A stretch of 64,000 bases of DNA, taken from contig NZ_JAEHOH010000003.1 of assembly GCF_016522505.1 (NCBI RefSeq), positions 1 through 64,000 on the forward strand, in the 5' to 3' direction. Numbering within the stretch: the first letter of the stretch is position 1; every line of letters begins with the position of its first letter. Both the position numbers and the translations under genes were made by a program. Below, one piece after another: positions 18,086 through 25,951 of this stretch. The stretch comes from Leucobacter chromiisoli. GTDB taxonomy: Bacteria; Actinomycetota; Actinomycetes; Actinomycetales; Microbacteriaceae. The notes beneath the pieces are model-generated. The model saw nothing but the letters and a program-made list of their open reading frames with translations, was not told the DNA's origin and ran no database searches.

Positions 18086-18150
18086 AGCTCCGTCCCAGAG
18101 CTCCGTCCCAGAGCTCCGTCCCAGAGCTCCGTCCCGGAGCTCCGTCCCGA
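18086..18150. repeat. Tandem repeat, five 13-bp units
   Basis: Units begin at 18086, 18099, 18112, 18125 and 18138. The consensus is AGCTCCGTCCCAG; the first three are identical, the fourth ends GG and the fifth ends GA. There are no spacers, so it is not CRISPR. No gene crosses it. Confidence 0.95.
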
Positions 18151-18273
18151 CATCCGATCTCCGCCGTCGCATCGAAACCCGCGCAGTGTGAATACGTCGA
18201 CGGAGGGATGCGACGATCGATCGGGCTCCGCGAAGCGGCGCTCACCGCAGCTGACATAAGCACATGCGAGGGC

Positions 18274-18338
18274 GACGCCAAGCGCTCGACGCCAAGCGCT
18301 CGACGCCAAGCGCTCGACGCCAAGCGCTCGACGCCAAG
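18274..18338. repeat. Tandem repeat, four and a half 14-bp units
   Basis: A partial unit (18274-18282) is followed by four identical copies of CGCTCGACGCCAAG at 18283, 18297, 18311 and 18325. It ends 38 bp before the stop of the PAP2 gene. Its sequence is unrelated to the 13-bp array 120 bp away. Confidence 0.95.
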
Positions 18339-18376
18339 AACGTGACGCCGAGAGCGCCGCACCTGAGGGCTCGCAA

Positions 18377-19183
18377 TCAGGAGCTCAGCGACAGCGCGGC
18401 CCGGACGCTCAGCGCGGACGCCCCGACGGTTCCGAGCTCGCCCGCCAGGAGCAGCAGATCGCTTCTCCCGAGTCCGAGCGCGCCGCCGGGCTCGGAGACG
18501 AGGCTCAGGCCGGCTAGGCCGAGCGCGCCGGCGATGAGGAGCCCGCCGCCCAACGTGAGCGCGACTCGCGCGAACCCGCCGAGCGCCGGCCGCGCCGCTC
18601 TCGCTCCCGGCACGAAGATCCGGGCGATGGCGAACGCGAGCACGCTGAGCGCGAGCGCGCCGAGCACATCGCTCGGACGGTGCCAGCCGTACGCCAGCAG
18701 CTGCCAGGCGACGACGCCGAGCAGCGCGGCGCCGAGCAGCGCGAAGACGGCCCGCGAGCGATCCGGAACCGCCCAGATGAGGGCCATCGTCAGCACCGCG
18801 AACACCGTCATGTGGCCGCTTGGAAAGGTGTTCGGCGCGTCGAGCTCGAAGAGGCCGGGGCGCTGGAGGAACTGCTGCTTGAGCAGCTGCGACGCGACGA
18901 TCGCGAGCGCGGAGACTCCGGTCACGCCCAGCGCTCGGCGGAACCCGTGCACCGCGAGCGCGAACGAGCCGAGCAGCACGAGGGCCAGGATCACCGAGGG
19001 CACCGACACGAGGTTCAGCGGGGCCGGCGGCGTCGTGGTGAACGACGCCGCGTCGAGCACGCTGGCCTCGGCCTGCTGACCGAGGGCGCTCTGCACGCCG
19101 AGCACGTACGAGAGCGCCCCCACGGCCGCGGCGACGACCGCGAACGCGAGGGCCCTGATCCGGCCCCTGGCGCCTGCAAGCAT
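18377..19183 (-). CDS. PAP2-family lipid phosphatase, membrane protein
   Basis: A 268-aa membrane protein with the three PAP2 phosphatase motifs: KQQFLQRP (K-x6-RP) at about 105-112, FPSGH at about 124-128, and WHRPSD at about 167-172 in place of SRx5HxxxD. Six or more helices surround the site. Relatives dephosphorylate undecaprenyl diphosphate or other lipid phosphates at the outer face of the membrane; the exact substrate is unknown. GGGGAG lies 6 nt before the ATG. Confidence 0.88.
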   Translation of the reverse strand: MLAGARGRIRALAFAVVAAAVGALSYVLGVQSALGQQAEASVLDAASFTTTPPAPLNLVSVPSVILALVLLGSFALAVHGFRRALGVTGVSALAIVASQLLKQQFLQRPGLFELDAPNTFPSGHMTVFAVLTMALIWAVPDRSRAVFALLGAALLGVVAWQLLAYGWHRPSDVLGALALSVLAFAIARIFVPGARAARPALGGFARVALTLGGGLLIAGALGLAGLSLVSEPGGALGLGRSDLLLLAGELGTVGASALSVRAALSLSS

Positions 19184-19400
19184 GGTGGTGCTCCCCTGGT
19201 GTCCTGCGGAGATGACGGTACTGGTGGAAACGGTGGCTCTGCGCGCCGGTTCGGCCGGCCCGACGCGCGCGCTCCGCGCCCCGGGCGAGCCGCTCTCCGT
19301 GCAGGGAGCGCTCGAACGATAGGCCCAGAGTAACCGGGCGAGCTAGCGGTCTCCTGGATGCCGCCCGTCCGCCGGCTGTGCGCGGGGTGATGGTGAGTGG

Positions 19401-19509
19401 CGCTTCGCGTCCGCCGTGCGCACCGCTACCCCTCGCTGCGCTCCGTAGGCTGCCGCAGTGGCGGCACGGCGGTGCGCGACGAACGCTTCGCGTCCGCCGT
19501 GCGCACCGC
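19401..19509. repeat. 26-bp direct repeat at the 3' end of the SpoU methyltransferase gene
   Basis: An identical 26-bp sequence occurs at 19401-19426 and 19484-19509, 83 bp apart. The second copy lies inside the coding region and encodes AVRTADAKR; the first overlaps the stop codon and beyond, so the last 20 or so residues of the protein look like the result of a local duplication. Confidence 0.85.
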
Positions 19510-20298
19510 CCACAGCGCGAGCGCGGCAGCCGTCGAGACGTTCAGCGAATCGACCCCGTGATCCATGGGGACGACGACCGAGCGGGCCGACGAGGCGAGC
19601 GCCCGTCGCGTCAGACCCGCTCCCTCCGTGCCGAACATCAGGGCAACCCGTTCGGGAACGTGCTCGACGAAGTCGGCGAGGTCCTCGGCGTCGTCCTGCA
19701 GCGCGAACGCGGTCAGCTCGTATCCGGATTCCCGGAACATCGGTCCGGCTTCGCGCCAGTCTGGCAGACGCGCCCAGGGCACCTGGAGCGTCGCTCCCAT
19801 GCTCACGCGCACCGCGCGCCGGTAGAGCGGATCGGCGCAGGCGGGGCTCAGCAGGACCGCGTCGGCGCCGAGCGCGGCCGCCGAGCGGAAGATCGCGCCC
19901 ACGTTCGTGTGATCGGCGAGGTCCTCGAGCACGACGACGCGCCGGGAGGCCGCCAGCAGCTCGACCGGATCCCGCTCCGTCGGGCGGTGCATCGACGCGA
20001 GGGCGCCCCGGTGCATGTGGAAGCCCGTGAGCCGCGCGAGCTGGTCTGGCTCCCCCACGTACACGGGCACCTCGGGGTGGGCGGCGAGCAGCGGCTCCAC
20101 CTTCGGCAGCCACTCCTCCAGGATCAGCGCCGAGCGCGGTCGGTGTCCGGCCCGCAGCGCGCGCTCGATCACCTTGGGAGATTCTGCGAGGTACAGGCCC
20201 TCGGCCGGCTCCCGCACCCGCCGCAGCGCGACGTCGGTGAGCTGCGTGTAGTCGGCGAGCTCGGGCGCCTGGAGGTCTGCGATGCGATGGATCCTCAC
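19426..20298 (-). CDS. SpoU/TrmH-family RNA 2'-O-methyltransferase
   Basis: A 290-aa SPOUT methyltransferase that moves a methyl group from SAM to a ribose 2'-OH in tRNA or rRNA. The N-terminal substrate-binding part (LAESPKVIERAL) is followed by the SpoU motifs VVLEDLADHTNVGAIFRSAAALG, LMFGTEGAGLT and VVVPMDHGVDSLNVSTAAAL, which form the SAM knot. The target RNA site is unknown. The GTG start (GGGGGAG 8 nt upstream) overlaps the hydrolase stop by 4 bp. The extra C-terminus (SSRTAVPPLRQPTERSEG) lies in a duplicated segment. Confidence 0.9.
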   Translation of the reverse strand: MRIHRIADLQAPELADYTQLTDVALRRVREPAEGLYLAESPKVIERALRAGHRPRSALILEEWLPKVEPLLAAHPEVPVYVGEPDQLARLTGFHMHRGALASMHRPTERDPVELLAASRRVVVLEDLADHTNVGAIFRSAAALGADAVLLSPACADPLYRRAVRVSMGATLQVPWARLPDWREAGPMFRESGYELTAFALQDDAEDLADFVEHVPERVALMFGTEGAGLTRRALASSARSVVVPMDHGVDSLNVSTAAALALWAVRTADAKRSSRTAVPPLRQPTERSEG

Positions 20299-21224
20299 CG
20301 TCCGGACTCCCCCGCGTCGACGGCTGCGCCGCGCCGCGCGTCCGGCTCCGCGCGCTCCGCCGCGGTCTCGCGCAGGAAGCCGGCGACGAACACCGTCGCG
20401 TCCTCGACCGCCTCGTAGTGCACGAGATGGCCCACGCCGGGTACGATCCTCAGCCGGGATCCGCGGATGGCGCGCTGCAGCCGGAGCTGCTCGGGCAGCG
20501 GCGTGATGTCGTCCCGATCTCCGACGATCAGCAGCGTCGGGGCGGCGAACGCCGCAGCGAACTCTCCCACCGTGTGGGACACCGAGGCCCGGAAGGCCTG
20601 GAGCAGCGTCGCAGAGTCCGAGAAGTCGCTGAAGTGCTCGGCGTGCTGCCGGTGGATCCAGGAGCGCAGCTCGGGATCGCGCGTCTTCGCCATCACCTCG
20701 CTCATGACCCGCACGATGAGCGGGTCGCCCAGCAGCCGCCGGGCCCGCGACTCGGGCAGCACGGCGGCGGCCCGGTAATAGGCGATGGCGAGACGGGTCA
20801 TGGCGCCGTTCGGGCCCTCCAGCGCCGGCGAGGAGATCGGGTTGATCAGCATGATCCGGCTCGGGTCGAGCCCGTCCGCGATCGCCCTCGCGACGACCAG
20901 CGAGCCGAAGGAGTGCCCGAGGATGCCGAAGCCCCCTGGCGCGATCTCGGCGACGAAGGCCCGCAGCCACTCGCCGTACAGCCGAAGATCGTGCTCGCGA
21001 CCCGGGATCGCCGGCGTGCGCCCGAATCCGGGCAGATCCGGGACGACGACCCGCAGCTCGGGGGCCGTCTCGGCGAGCAGTCCGGCGAGGCCCTCGAGCC
21101 CGTGGTGGTCGCCGCGGAAGCCGTGGACCAGGATCAGCGGCTCGCCGGCCGGATCCCCGTACTGCCAGGCGCGGGTGCGGATCCCGAGCGTCGGGACGAG
21201 CAGGTCGGGCGATGCGTCACTCAC
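20295..21224 (-). CDS. Alpha/beta-fold hydrolase
   Basis: A 309-aa serine hydrolase. Visible features are the oxyanion-side LVHGFRGDHHG (about 33-43), the nucleophile elbow GHSFGS with Ser105, a late Asp in VGDRDDITPLP, and the catalytic His in GVGHLVHYE. The substrate is unknown. The GTG at 21224 is preferred because a TACACT box (21231-21236) lies 6 nt upstream, the leaderless pattern; an in-frame ATG at 21248 would lie before that box. It is coupled to the SpoU gene downstream by a GTGA overlap. Confidence 0.88.
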   Translation of the reverse strand: MSDASPDLLVPTLGIRTRAWQYGDPAGEPLILVHGFRGDHHGLEGLAGLLAETAPELRVVVPDLPGFGRTPAIPGREHDLRLYGEWLRAFVAEIAPGGFGILGHSFGSLVVARAIADGLDPSRIMLINPISSPALEGPNGAMTRLAIAYYRAAAVLPESRARRLLGDPLIVRVMSEVMAKTRDPELRSWIHRQHAEHFSDFSDSATLLQAFRASVSHTVGEFAAAFAAPTLLIVGDRDDITPLPEQLRLQRAIRGSRLRIVPGVGHLVHYEAVEDATVFVAGFLRETAAERAEPDARRGAAVDAGESGR

Positions 21225-21323
21225 GTAGCGAGTGTATCCGCGGACCATCCGCGTGCCCTGATAGGACCGGTGCGCCCGATGTCCGAGGTCGTCGATAGCA
21301 TCGAGGGTGACGAAGGGACAGAT

Positions 21324-22022
21324 GTGACCGACCGACTCCCCCTCTGGGCTGAGAACCTCGCCGTGTTCGACACCGAGACGACCGGCATCGACACCTCGGG
21401 CGCGCGTATCGTGAGCGCCGCGGTGGCGCTGCTCGGCGGAGGCGGCGAGGTGGTCGAGCGCTACGACTGGTTGCTCGATCCCGGGGTCGAGATCCCCGCC
21501 GCGGCGGTGCGCGTGCACGGCATCAGCACGGAGGTCGCGCGGTCGAGCGGTATGCGCGCAGAGGTCGGCATCGAGCAGATCGTCTCCATGCTCGCGTCGA
21601 TGATCGACCGGGGCTTCCCCATCGTCGCCTACAACGCGCCCTTCGATCTGACGCTGCTGCGCGCCGAGGCCGCGCGCCACTCGGTGGGCTGGCCGGAGCC
21701 CCTCTCCCCCGTGATCGATCCGCTGATCCTCGATAAGCAGTTCGACCGGTTCCGCAAGGGGAAGCGCACGCTCGAGCTCGTCGCGCAGCACTACGGGGTC
21801 GAGATCGGCAACGCTCACGACGCGGGCGACGACGCGATCGCCGCGGGCCGGGTGCTGCAGGCGCTGGCGCGCAAGTACGCCGAGGTGATCCCCGGCGAGC
21901 TCGACGACCTGCACCGGGCGCAGATCGAGTGGGCGGCGGCGCAGGCCGCGAGCTTCCAGGAGTACATGCGGCGCGTGCGCGACGCCTCCTTCATCGCAGA
22001 CGGCTCCTGGCCGCTGCGGTAG
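21324..22022 (+). CDS. DnaQ-like 3'-5' exonuclease
   Basis: A 232-aa DEDDh-type exonuclease. Exo I is FDTETTG (Asp16, Glu18), Exo II is YNAPFDLTLL, and Exo III is NAHDAGDDAIAAGRV. It resembles stand-alone DNA polymerase III epsilon-like proteins annotated widely in actinobacteria. It could proofread DNA or degrade RNA; the sequence does not decide. The start is GTG at 21324 with GAAGGGA upstream. It ends at a 22-bp hairpin shared with the convergent rpmE2 gene. Confidence 0.9.
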   Translation: MTDRLPLWAENLAVFDTETTGIDTSGARIVSAAVALLGGGGEVVERYDWLLDPGVEIPAAAVRVHGISTEVARSSGMRAEVGIEQIVSMLASMIDRGFPIVAYNAPFDLTLLRAEAARHSVGWPEPLSPVIDPLILDKQFDRFRKGKRTLELVAQHYGVEIGNAHDAGDDAIAAGRVLQALARKYAEVIPGELDDLHRAQIEWAAAQAASFQEYMRRVRDASFIADGSWPLR

Positions 22023-22027
22023 GTTCC

Positions 22028-22075
22028 GGAATACGGAAGAACCCCCGGATCTCTCCGGGGGTTCTTCCGTATTCC
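22028..22075. terminator. Bidirectional terminator, 22-bp perfect stem
   Basis: 22028-22049 pairs perfectly with 22054-22075 around a 4-nt loop. It starts 6 bp after the exonuclease stop and ends 11 bp before the rpmE2 stop. The stem carries its own A-rich and T-rich outer part, so it can act on both strands. Confidence 0.92.
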
Positions 22076-22085
22076 AGGGCTGCGA

Positions 22086-22334
22086 TCAGGCGCCGAAGCC
22101 CTTGAAGCGCTGGTTGAACTTCTCGACGCGGCCTGCCGAGTCCATGATGCGCTGCTTGCCCGTGTAGAACGGGTGCGAGGCGCTCGAGATCTCGACGTCG
22201 ATGACCGGGTAGGTCGCACCGTCGAGCTCGATGGTCTTGTCGCTCGTCAGCGTGGAACGGGTGAGGAAGGTCTCGCCCGACGCCAGGTCGCGGAACACGA
22301 TCGCGTTGTACTCGGGGTGGATTTCGGTCTTCAT
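22086..22334 (-). CDS. rpmE2: Ribosomal protein bL31, type B (zinc-free form)
   Basis: An 82-aa large-subunit protein. It has the type B features: start [20 protein letters not shown], the HPFYTGKQR segment, and no CxxC zinc site. Type B L31 often replaces zinc-binding L31 when zinc is scarce, though in several actinobacteria it is the only copy; this window does not tell which. The leader upstream (22335-22422) includes an 8-bp hairpin (22364-22385) and a minus-strand TAAAAT box at 22423-22428. Confidence 0.94.
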   Translation of the reverse strand: MKTEIHPEYNAIVFRDLASGETFLTRSTLTSDKTIELDGATYPVIDVEISSASHPFYTGKQRIMDSAGRVEKFNQRFKGFGA

Positions 22335-22363
22335 GAGTAGTCCTTAGGATTGTCGCCTTGCAT

Positions 22364-22428
22364 GGAGCGTGTAACAGCACGCTCCGAGGTCTTGGGATCG
22401 GCGGATGACCGCACAGCGTTCTATTTTA
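22364..22428 (-). promoter_or_regulatory. rpmE2 promoter box and leader hairpin
   Basis: A minus-strand -10-like TAAAAT (22423-22428) would start an mRNA with a leader of about 80 nt. The leader holds a stem GGAGCGTG (22364-22371) / CACGCTCC (22378-22385) with a 6-nt loop, about 30 nt before the ATG. It might be a site for control of bL31 synthesis, but I see no known motif. Confidence 0.5.
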
Positions 22429-22507
22429 GCAGAAACAGCCTCGCTCGTCCGGACATCGCCCGCGGCGGAGCCGGGGCGTGTCGGGGCCCTGGGTCGTGGA
22501 GCGTCGC

Positions 22508-23293
22508 CTACGGCCGCGCGACCGCCGAGTAGCGGCCCTCGGAGACGCTGAGATCGAAGGGCATGCCGAAGGTCGCCTCGAGGTTCTCGGCGCTCAGCGT
22601 CTGCGCGATCTCGCCGGATGCCTGCACGCGGCCGTCGCGGATCATGAGCACGTGCGTGAAGCCGGGAGGGATCTCCTCGACGTGGTGGGTGACCATCACC
22701 ATGGCGGGCGAGCCCGGCGACTGCGCGAAGCCCGAGAGCATCTGCAGCAGTCGCTCACGCGCGCCGAGGTCGAGGCTCGCGCTCGGCTCGTCGAGCAGCA
22801 GCAGCTCGGGATCCGTCATCACGGCCCTGGCGATCATCGCCCGCTTCCGCTCCCCGTCGCTGAGCGTGCCGAAGCGGTGGTCGGCGAACTCCGTCAGATC
22901 CCACTCGGCGAGGATGCGGTCGGCCTGCCGCAGGTCGATGTCGTCGTACTGCTCGTTCCACCGCCCCTCGACCGAGTACGCGGCGGTGAGCACGACGTCG
23001 CGCACCCGCTCCCCCGCCGGAATGCGTCGCGCACTCGCCGAGGAGGCGAAGCCGAGCCGATTGCGCAGCTCGAAGACGTCCACGCGGCCGAGGGTCGCGT
23101 CGAGGATCTGCACCTCGCCCGTGGTCGGGTAGTCGTTGGCGGTGGCGAGCTTCAACAGCGTGGTCTTCCCGGCACCGTTGGGGCCGAGGATCACCCAGCG
23201 CTCCGAGCTGTCCACCGCCCAGTTCACGCCGTCGAGGATCGGGCGGCGGTCTCGAACGTAGGACACATCGGTGAAGCGCAGCACATTGACCAT
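22508..23293 (-). CDS. ABC transporter ATP-binding protein
   Basis: A 261-aa single ATPase domain. Walker A is GPNGAGKT, the signature is LSDGERKRAMIARA, Walker B is LLLLDEPSASLD, and the switch His is in MVTHHVEE. No permease or binding protein is adjacent. The short VTHHVEEIPPGFTHVLMIRDG segment is typical of the YlmA/ModF-like soluble ABC subgroup, so the protein may act without a membrane partner. A TAGGCT box (23301-23306) lies 7 nt before the ATG, fitting a leaderless transcript divergent from serB. Confidence 0.88.
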   Translation of the reverse strand: MVNVLRFTDVSYVRDRRPILDGVNWAVDSSERWVILGPNGAGKTTLLKLATANDYPTTGEVQILDATLGRVDVFELRNRLGFASSASARRIPAGERVRDVVLTAAYSVEGRWNEQYDDIDLRQADRILAEWDLTEFADHRFGTLSDGERKRAMIARAVMTDPELLLLDEPSASLDLGARERLLQMLSGFAQSPGSPAMVMVTHHVEEIPPGFTHVLMIRDGRVQASGEIAQTLSAENLEATFGMPFDLSVSEGRYSAVARP

Positions 23294-23379
23294 GCGCTCA
23301 AGCCTAACCGCAGCGGGCCGACCCGCTCGCCCGCGCCACGCGGACGACCGCGGACGCGCCGGACAGTAGGCTGGTCGCT

Positions 23380-24030
23380 ATGACCGAGACCTCCCCCGCG
23401 CGTCCCCTCGTCGTGCTCGACTGCGACTCCACCACCATCCGGGACGAGGTGATCGAGCTCATCGCCGACGAGGCCGGCACCAGGGCGCTCGTCGCCGAGG
23501 TGACCGAGCGGGCCATGCGGGGCGAACTCGACTTCGCGGAGAGCCTGCGCGAGCGGGTGGCGACGCTCGCGGGCACGCCCGCATCGGTGTTCCGACGCGT
23601 CTACGAGCGGGTCCGGCCGACGCGCGGCATCCACGAGCTGGTGGCCGAGGTGCACGCGCGCGGCGGTGTGGTGGGCGTGGTCTCGGGCGGCTTCCACGAG
23701 GTGCTCGACCCGCTCGCCGAGGATCTGCGGCTCGACCGGTGGCGGGCCAACCGGCTCGAGGTCGAGGGCGGGGAACTCACGGGACGCGTGCTCGGCCCGA
23801 TCGTGGACGGGGCGGCCAAGGCCGCCGCGCTGCGCGAGTGGGCCGAGGAGGCCGGCATCCCGCTCTCCGCCGCGGTCGCCATCGGGGACGGGGCGAACGA
23901 CCTGGAGATGATGGGGATCGCGGCGATCGGCGTCGGTTTCAACGCGAAGCCGATCGTGCGCGAGCGCGCCGACGTCTCCATCGAGGACGACCTCGCCCTC
24001 GCGATCCCGCTGCTCGACCGGCTGGGGTGA
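23380..24030 (+). CDS. serB: Phosphoserine phosphatase
   Basis: A HAD-family phosphatase (216 aa) doing the last step of serine synthesis, phosphoserine to serine. Motif I is LDCDST with nucleophile Asp14 and acid Asp16; motif II is VSGGFHEV; motif III is the Lys in DGAAKAAAL; motif IV is GDGANDLEMM. The N-terminal regulatory ACT domains found in some SerB proteins are absent. A TAGGCT box (23367-23372) lies 7 nt before the ATG, so the mRNA is probably leaderless. Confidence 0.93.
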   Translation: MTETSPARPLVVLDCDSTTIRDEVIELIADEAGTRALVAEVTERAMRGELDFAESLRERVATLAGTPASVFRRVYERVRPTRGIHELVAEVHARGGVVGVVSGGFHEVLDPLAEDLRLDRWRANRLEVEGGELTGRVLGPIVDGAAKAAALREWAEEAGIPLSAAVAIGDGANDLEMMGIAAIGVGFNAKPIVRERADVSIEDDLALAIPLLDRLG

Positions 24031-24037
24031 CGCTACC

Positions 24038-25588
24038 CTAGAACCCCGGTTCCGAGGAGCCGACGAACCTCACCGTTCTCCGTGCACCGGCGAGTACTGC
24101 GCCCGGTGGACGATCGACGTACTCGCGTCCGGTCGGACTGCGCCATCGGAGCGCCCCGCCCGAATCCTGTGACACTCGCCACTGGGTGTGGTGCTTCAGC
24201 ACGTGATGCCCACGGCAGAGGTGGGCAAGATTATCGGTGGCAGTCGGCCCGCCGAGTGCGGCGTCGACCGTATGATCGAGATCGCAGCGCGATACAGGAA
24301 CCCGGCACCCCGGGAAGCGGCAGTGCCGATCGCGGGCACCGAGCATGCGGCGCATCTGCTCGCTCGGGCGGTACCGATCCACTGACAGCACCCGTCCGGT
24401 CGCCGATTCGAGAACGACGGTGCTCCACCGTCCGGTCTCGGACGCGATGCGGCCGGCGGTCGCCCCGTCGATCGGGCCGAACCCCACGAGCTCGGCATCG
24501 CGTGCGAGGTCGATGTCGCCGCCGAAGTCAGTGCTGTCGGCATGTTCAGCGTTTCCGGTACCTTCAGCGCTATCGGTGCCTTCGCCGTCGGCACGGGGAG
24601 CCTCGCCCTCAGGCCTCTGCCCCGCCTGCCCCGGCCGCCCTGCCTGCCCCGGCCCCCCTGACACGATCACCTGCACGCTCGCGCGCACGGACTCCCCCGT
24701 GCTGCCCGCGAACAGTGAGAACTCGTCGGACGAGAGCAGGAGATCGGCGAGGGCGTCAGCGCGCAGCTGATCACGCGTGCGAGCGGCAGGGGCTTCGGCC
24801 GAGGTCTCCTGCTTCAGTGCAGCGCGGACCTCGTCCTCGGGGGTCTCGCCCCGCGCGGGAACCCTCCGTTCGCCGTGCTCGGCGGCACGCGCGATCCGAG
24901 TGAGGCGGTCGTAGATGGCGTGTGCCTCGAGCGCCGGCAGCCGCGCGAACAGCTCGGCCATCCCGTCTTCGCCGTCGATGATGCACACCCGGCGTTCGGC
25001 GACCGCCTCGCGGTGTCGTTCATCGAGCGTGCGCTCGGCCCATCGCTCGGCGAGCCGTCGTGCGATCGGGCGCAGCCGACCGGGGGTCTCCCGGACTGCG
25101 ATCTCCAGCACCTCCTGTTCGTAGCCGGCGCGCCTGCGGCGCAACTCCGGCGTGTCCGCCGCACCGATCACCATGCCGGCAGACGCTACTATGCGGGCGT
25201 GCGCGTACGAGATCTCCGCGCGGTCGAGGGCGCTCAGCGTCTCGACGTACTGATGCGAGAGGCGGTGGGCGAGATCCATCTGCCGCTCCGCCTCGTACTC
25301 GCTGATGCGGAACGCGGTGGCGAGCTCGGCGCGCAGCGAGCGGTACGCGAGTTCCGTGGCGGGGCCCGGCCCCGAGGCTCGAGCAGCGGCGCCCGAGGGA
25401 TCGCCGACCGTCTGATCCATCGCCGCCGCGATGAGGGCGACCCGCGCGGCATCGGAGGCCCGCCGCTGCGCCTCCGCTCGTTCGAGCCACCCGATCACCT
25501 CTTCGAGCGGATGCGCATCCGAGCCGGCGCCGTCGCCGCCCGCTCCGGGAGCCGCGGAGCGGGTATCGGTGTTGCGGCTGCTGGTCAT
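24038..25588 (-). CDS. DUF222 and HNH endonuclease domain protein
   Basis: A 516-aa protein of the actinobacterial DUF222-HNH (13E12-like) family. The N-terminal two-thirds is the helical DUF222 domain (AYRSLRAELATAFRISEYEA onward); an Ala/Gly/Asp-rich linker follows; the C-terminal HNH site is CRFPGC, then CDLDHTVDAALGG, N and CRGHHVLKH. The family is very common, multicopy and variable in Microbacteriaceae, and its role is not known. I chose the ATG at 25588; it is only 6 bp from the start of the divergent HTH gene. Confidence 0.9.
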   Translation of the reverse strand: MTSSRNTDTRSAAPGAGGDGAGSDAHPLEEVIGWLERAEAQRRASDAARVALIAAAMDQTVGDPSGAAARASGPGPATELAYRSLRAELATAFRISEYEAERQMDLAHRLSHQYVETLSALDRAEISYAHARIVASAGMVIGAADTPELRRRRAGYEQEVLEIAVRETPGRLRPIARRLAERWAERTLDERHREAVAERRVCIIDGEDGMAELFARLPALEAHAIYDRLTRIARAAEHGERRVPARGETPEDEVRAALKQETSAEAPAARTRDQLRADALADLLLSSDEFSLFAGSTGESVRASVQVIVSGGPGQAGRPGQAGQRPEGEAPRADGEGTDSAEGTGNAEHADSTDFGGDIDLARDAELVGFGPIDGATAGRIASETGRWSTVVLESATGRVLSVDRYRPSEQMRRMLGARDRHCRFPGCRVPVSRCDLDHTVDAALGGPTATDNLAHLCRGHHVLKHHTQWRVSQDSGGALRWRSPTGREYVDRPPGAVLAGARRTVRFVGSSEPGF

Positions 25589-25594
25589 GAATCC

Positions 25595-25942
25595 ATGCAA
25601 CCACGGACCACTGACATTGGCGGATCGACGGACGGGACGGGCAGAACGGAACGGGCAGAACAGGTGGAACGGACGGAACGGGCAGAACGGACGAAACAGG
25701 TGGTGCGGGGCGCGGAGCCGGATCCCGACGGCGGAGCGCGGCCCGCGCTGAACGATACGGAGCGGGCGGTGGCGGCGCTCGTCGCGCAGGGGTGCAGCAA
25801 CCGGATGATCGCCGAGCGCCTGCACCTCGCCCACGGCACGGTGAAGAACACCGTGTCGGCGCTGCTGCGCAAGTTCGGAGTGCACGACCGCACCGCGCTC
25901 GCGCTCCGGCTCGCCGGGCCGGGCTCGACCCGGGCGCGCTGA
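25595..25942 (+). CDS. LuxR-type helix-turn-helix protein
   Basis: A 115-aa protein whose C-terminal 60 residues are a LuxR-type DNA-binding domain (LNDTERAVAALVAQGCSNRM, then HLAHGTVKNTVSALLRKFGV). There is no receiver or sensor domain. The N-terminal 50 residues are a repetitive Thr/Glu/Arg stretch encoded by an imperfect DNA repeat (about 25630-25700), so the real start may be one of two in-frame GTG codons at 25700 or 25703, giving about 80 residues. The ATG at 25595 is 6 bp from the start of the divergent DUF222 gene. Confidence 0.75.
   Translation: MQPRTTDIGGSTDGTGRTERAEQVERTERAERTKQVVRGAEPDPDGGARPALNDTERAVAALVAQGCSNRMIAERLHLAHGTVKNTVSALLRKFGVHDRTALALRLAGPGSTRAR
25630..25700. repeat. 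Imperfect purine-rich repeat at the start of the LuxR-type gene
   Basis: At least three copies of a unit like AACGGGCAGAAC, spaced irregularly by AGGTGGAACGG-type segments. If translated it gives a TERAE/VERTERAERT repeat. It sits 40 bp from two divergent start codons, in what should be the promoter region of the DUF222 gene. Confidence 0.75.
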
Positions 25943-25951
25943 CGCTCCGGC

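Larger units (their letters stand above)
17959..18376. other. 418-bp gene-free region with AT-rich patch and two minisatellites
   Basis: No credible gene. It holds an AT-rich patch with inverted repeat TAATCT (18002-18007) / AGATTA (18018-18023), a 10-bp direct repeat GCCGTACCGC (18047-18056, 18071-18080), five copies of a 13-bp unit (18086-18150), and four and a half copies of a 14-bp unit (18274-18338). It lies between the end of the decayed RibD-like gene and the end of the PAP2 gene. Confidence 0.8.

Noticed and set aside
18086-18338. CRISPR-like array
   Set aside because: Units are adjacent without spacers, of two unrelated types, and no cas gene is near.
22335-22507. tRNA gene in the gap before rpmE2
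   Set aside because: No cloverleaf or T-loop sequence; only a short hairpin and a -10-like box.
24038-25942. DUF222-HNH plus LuxR-type gene as a defence system
   Set aside because: The HNH family is very abundant in actinobacteria without a proven defence role, and no second effector gene is present. Kept as a structural observation only.
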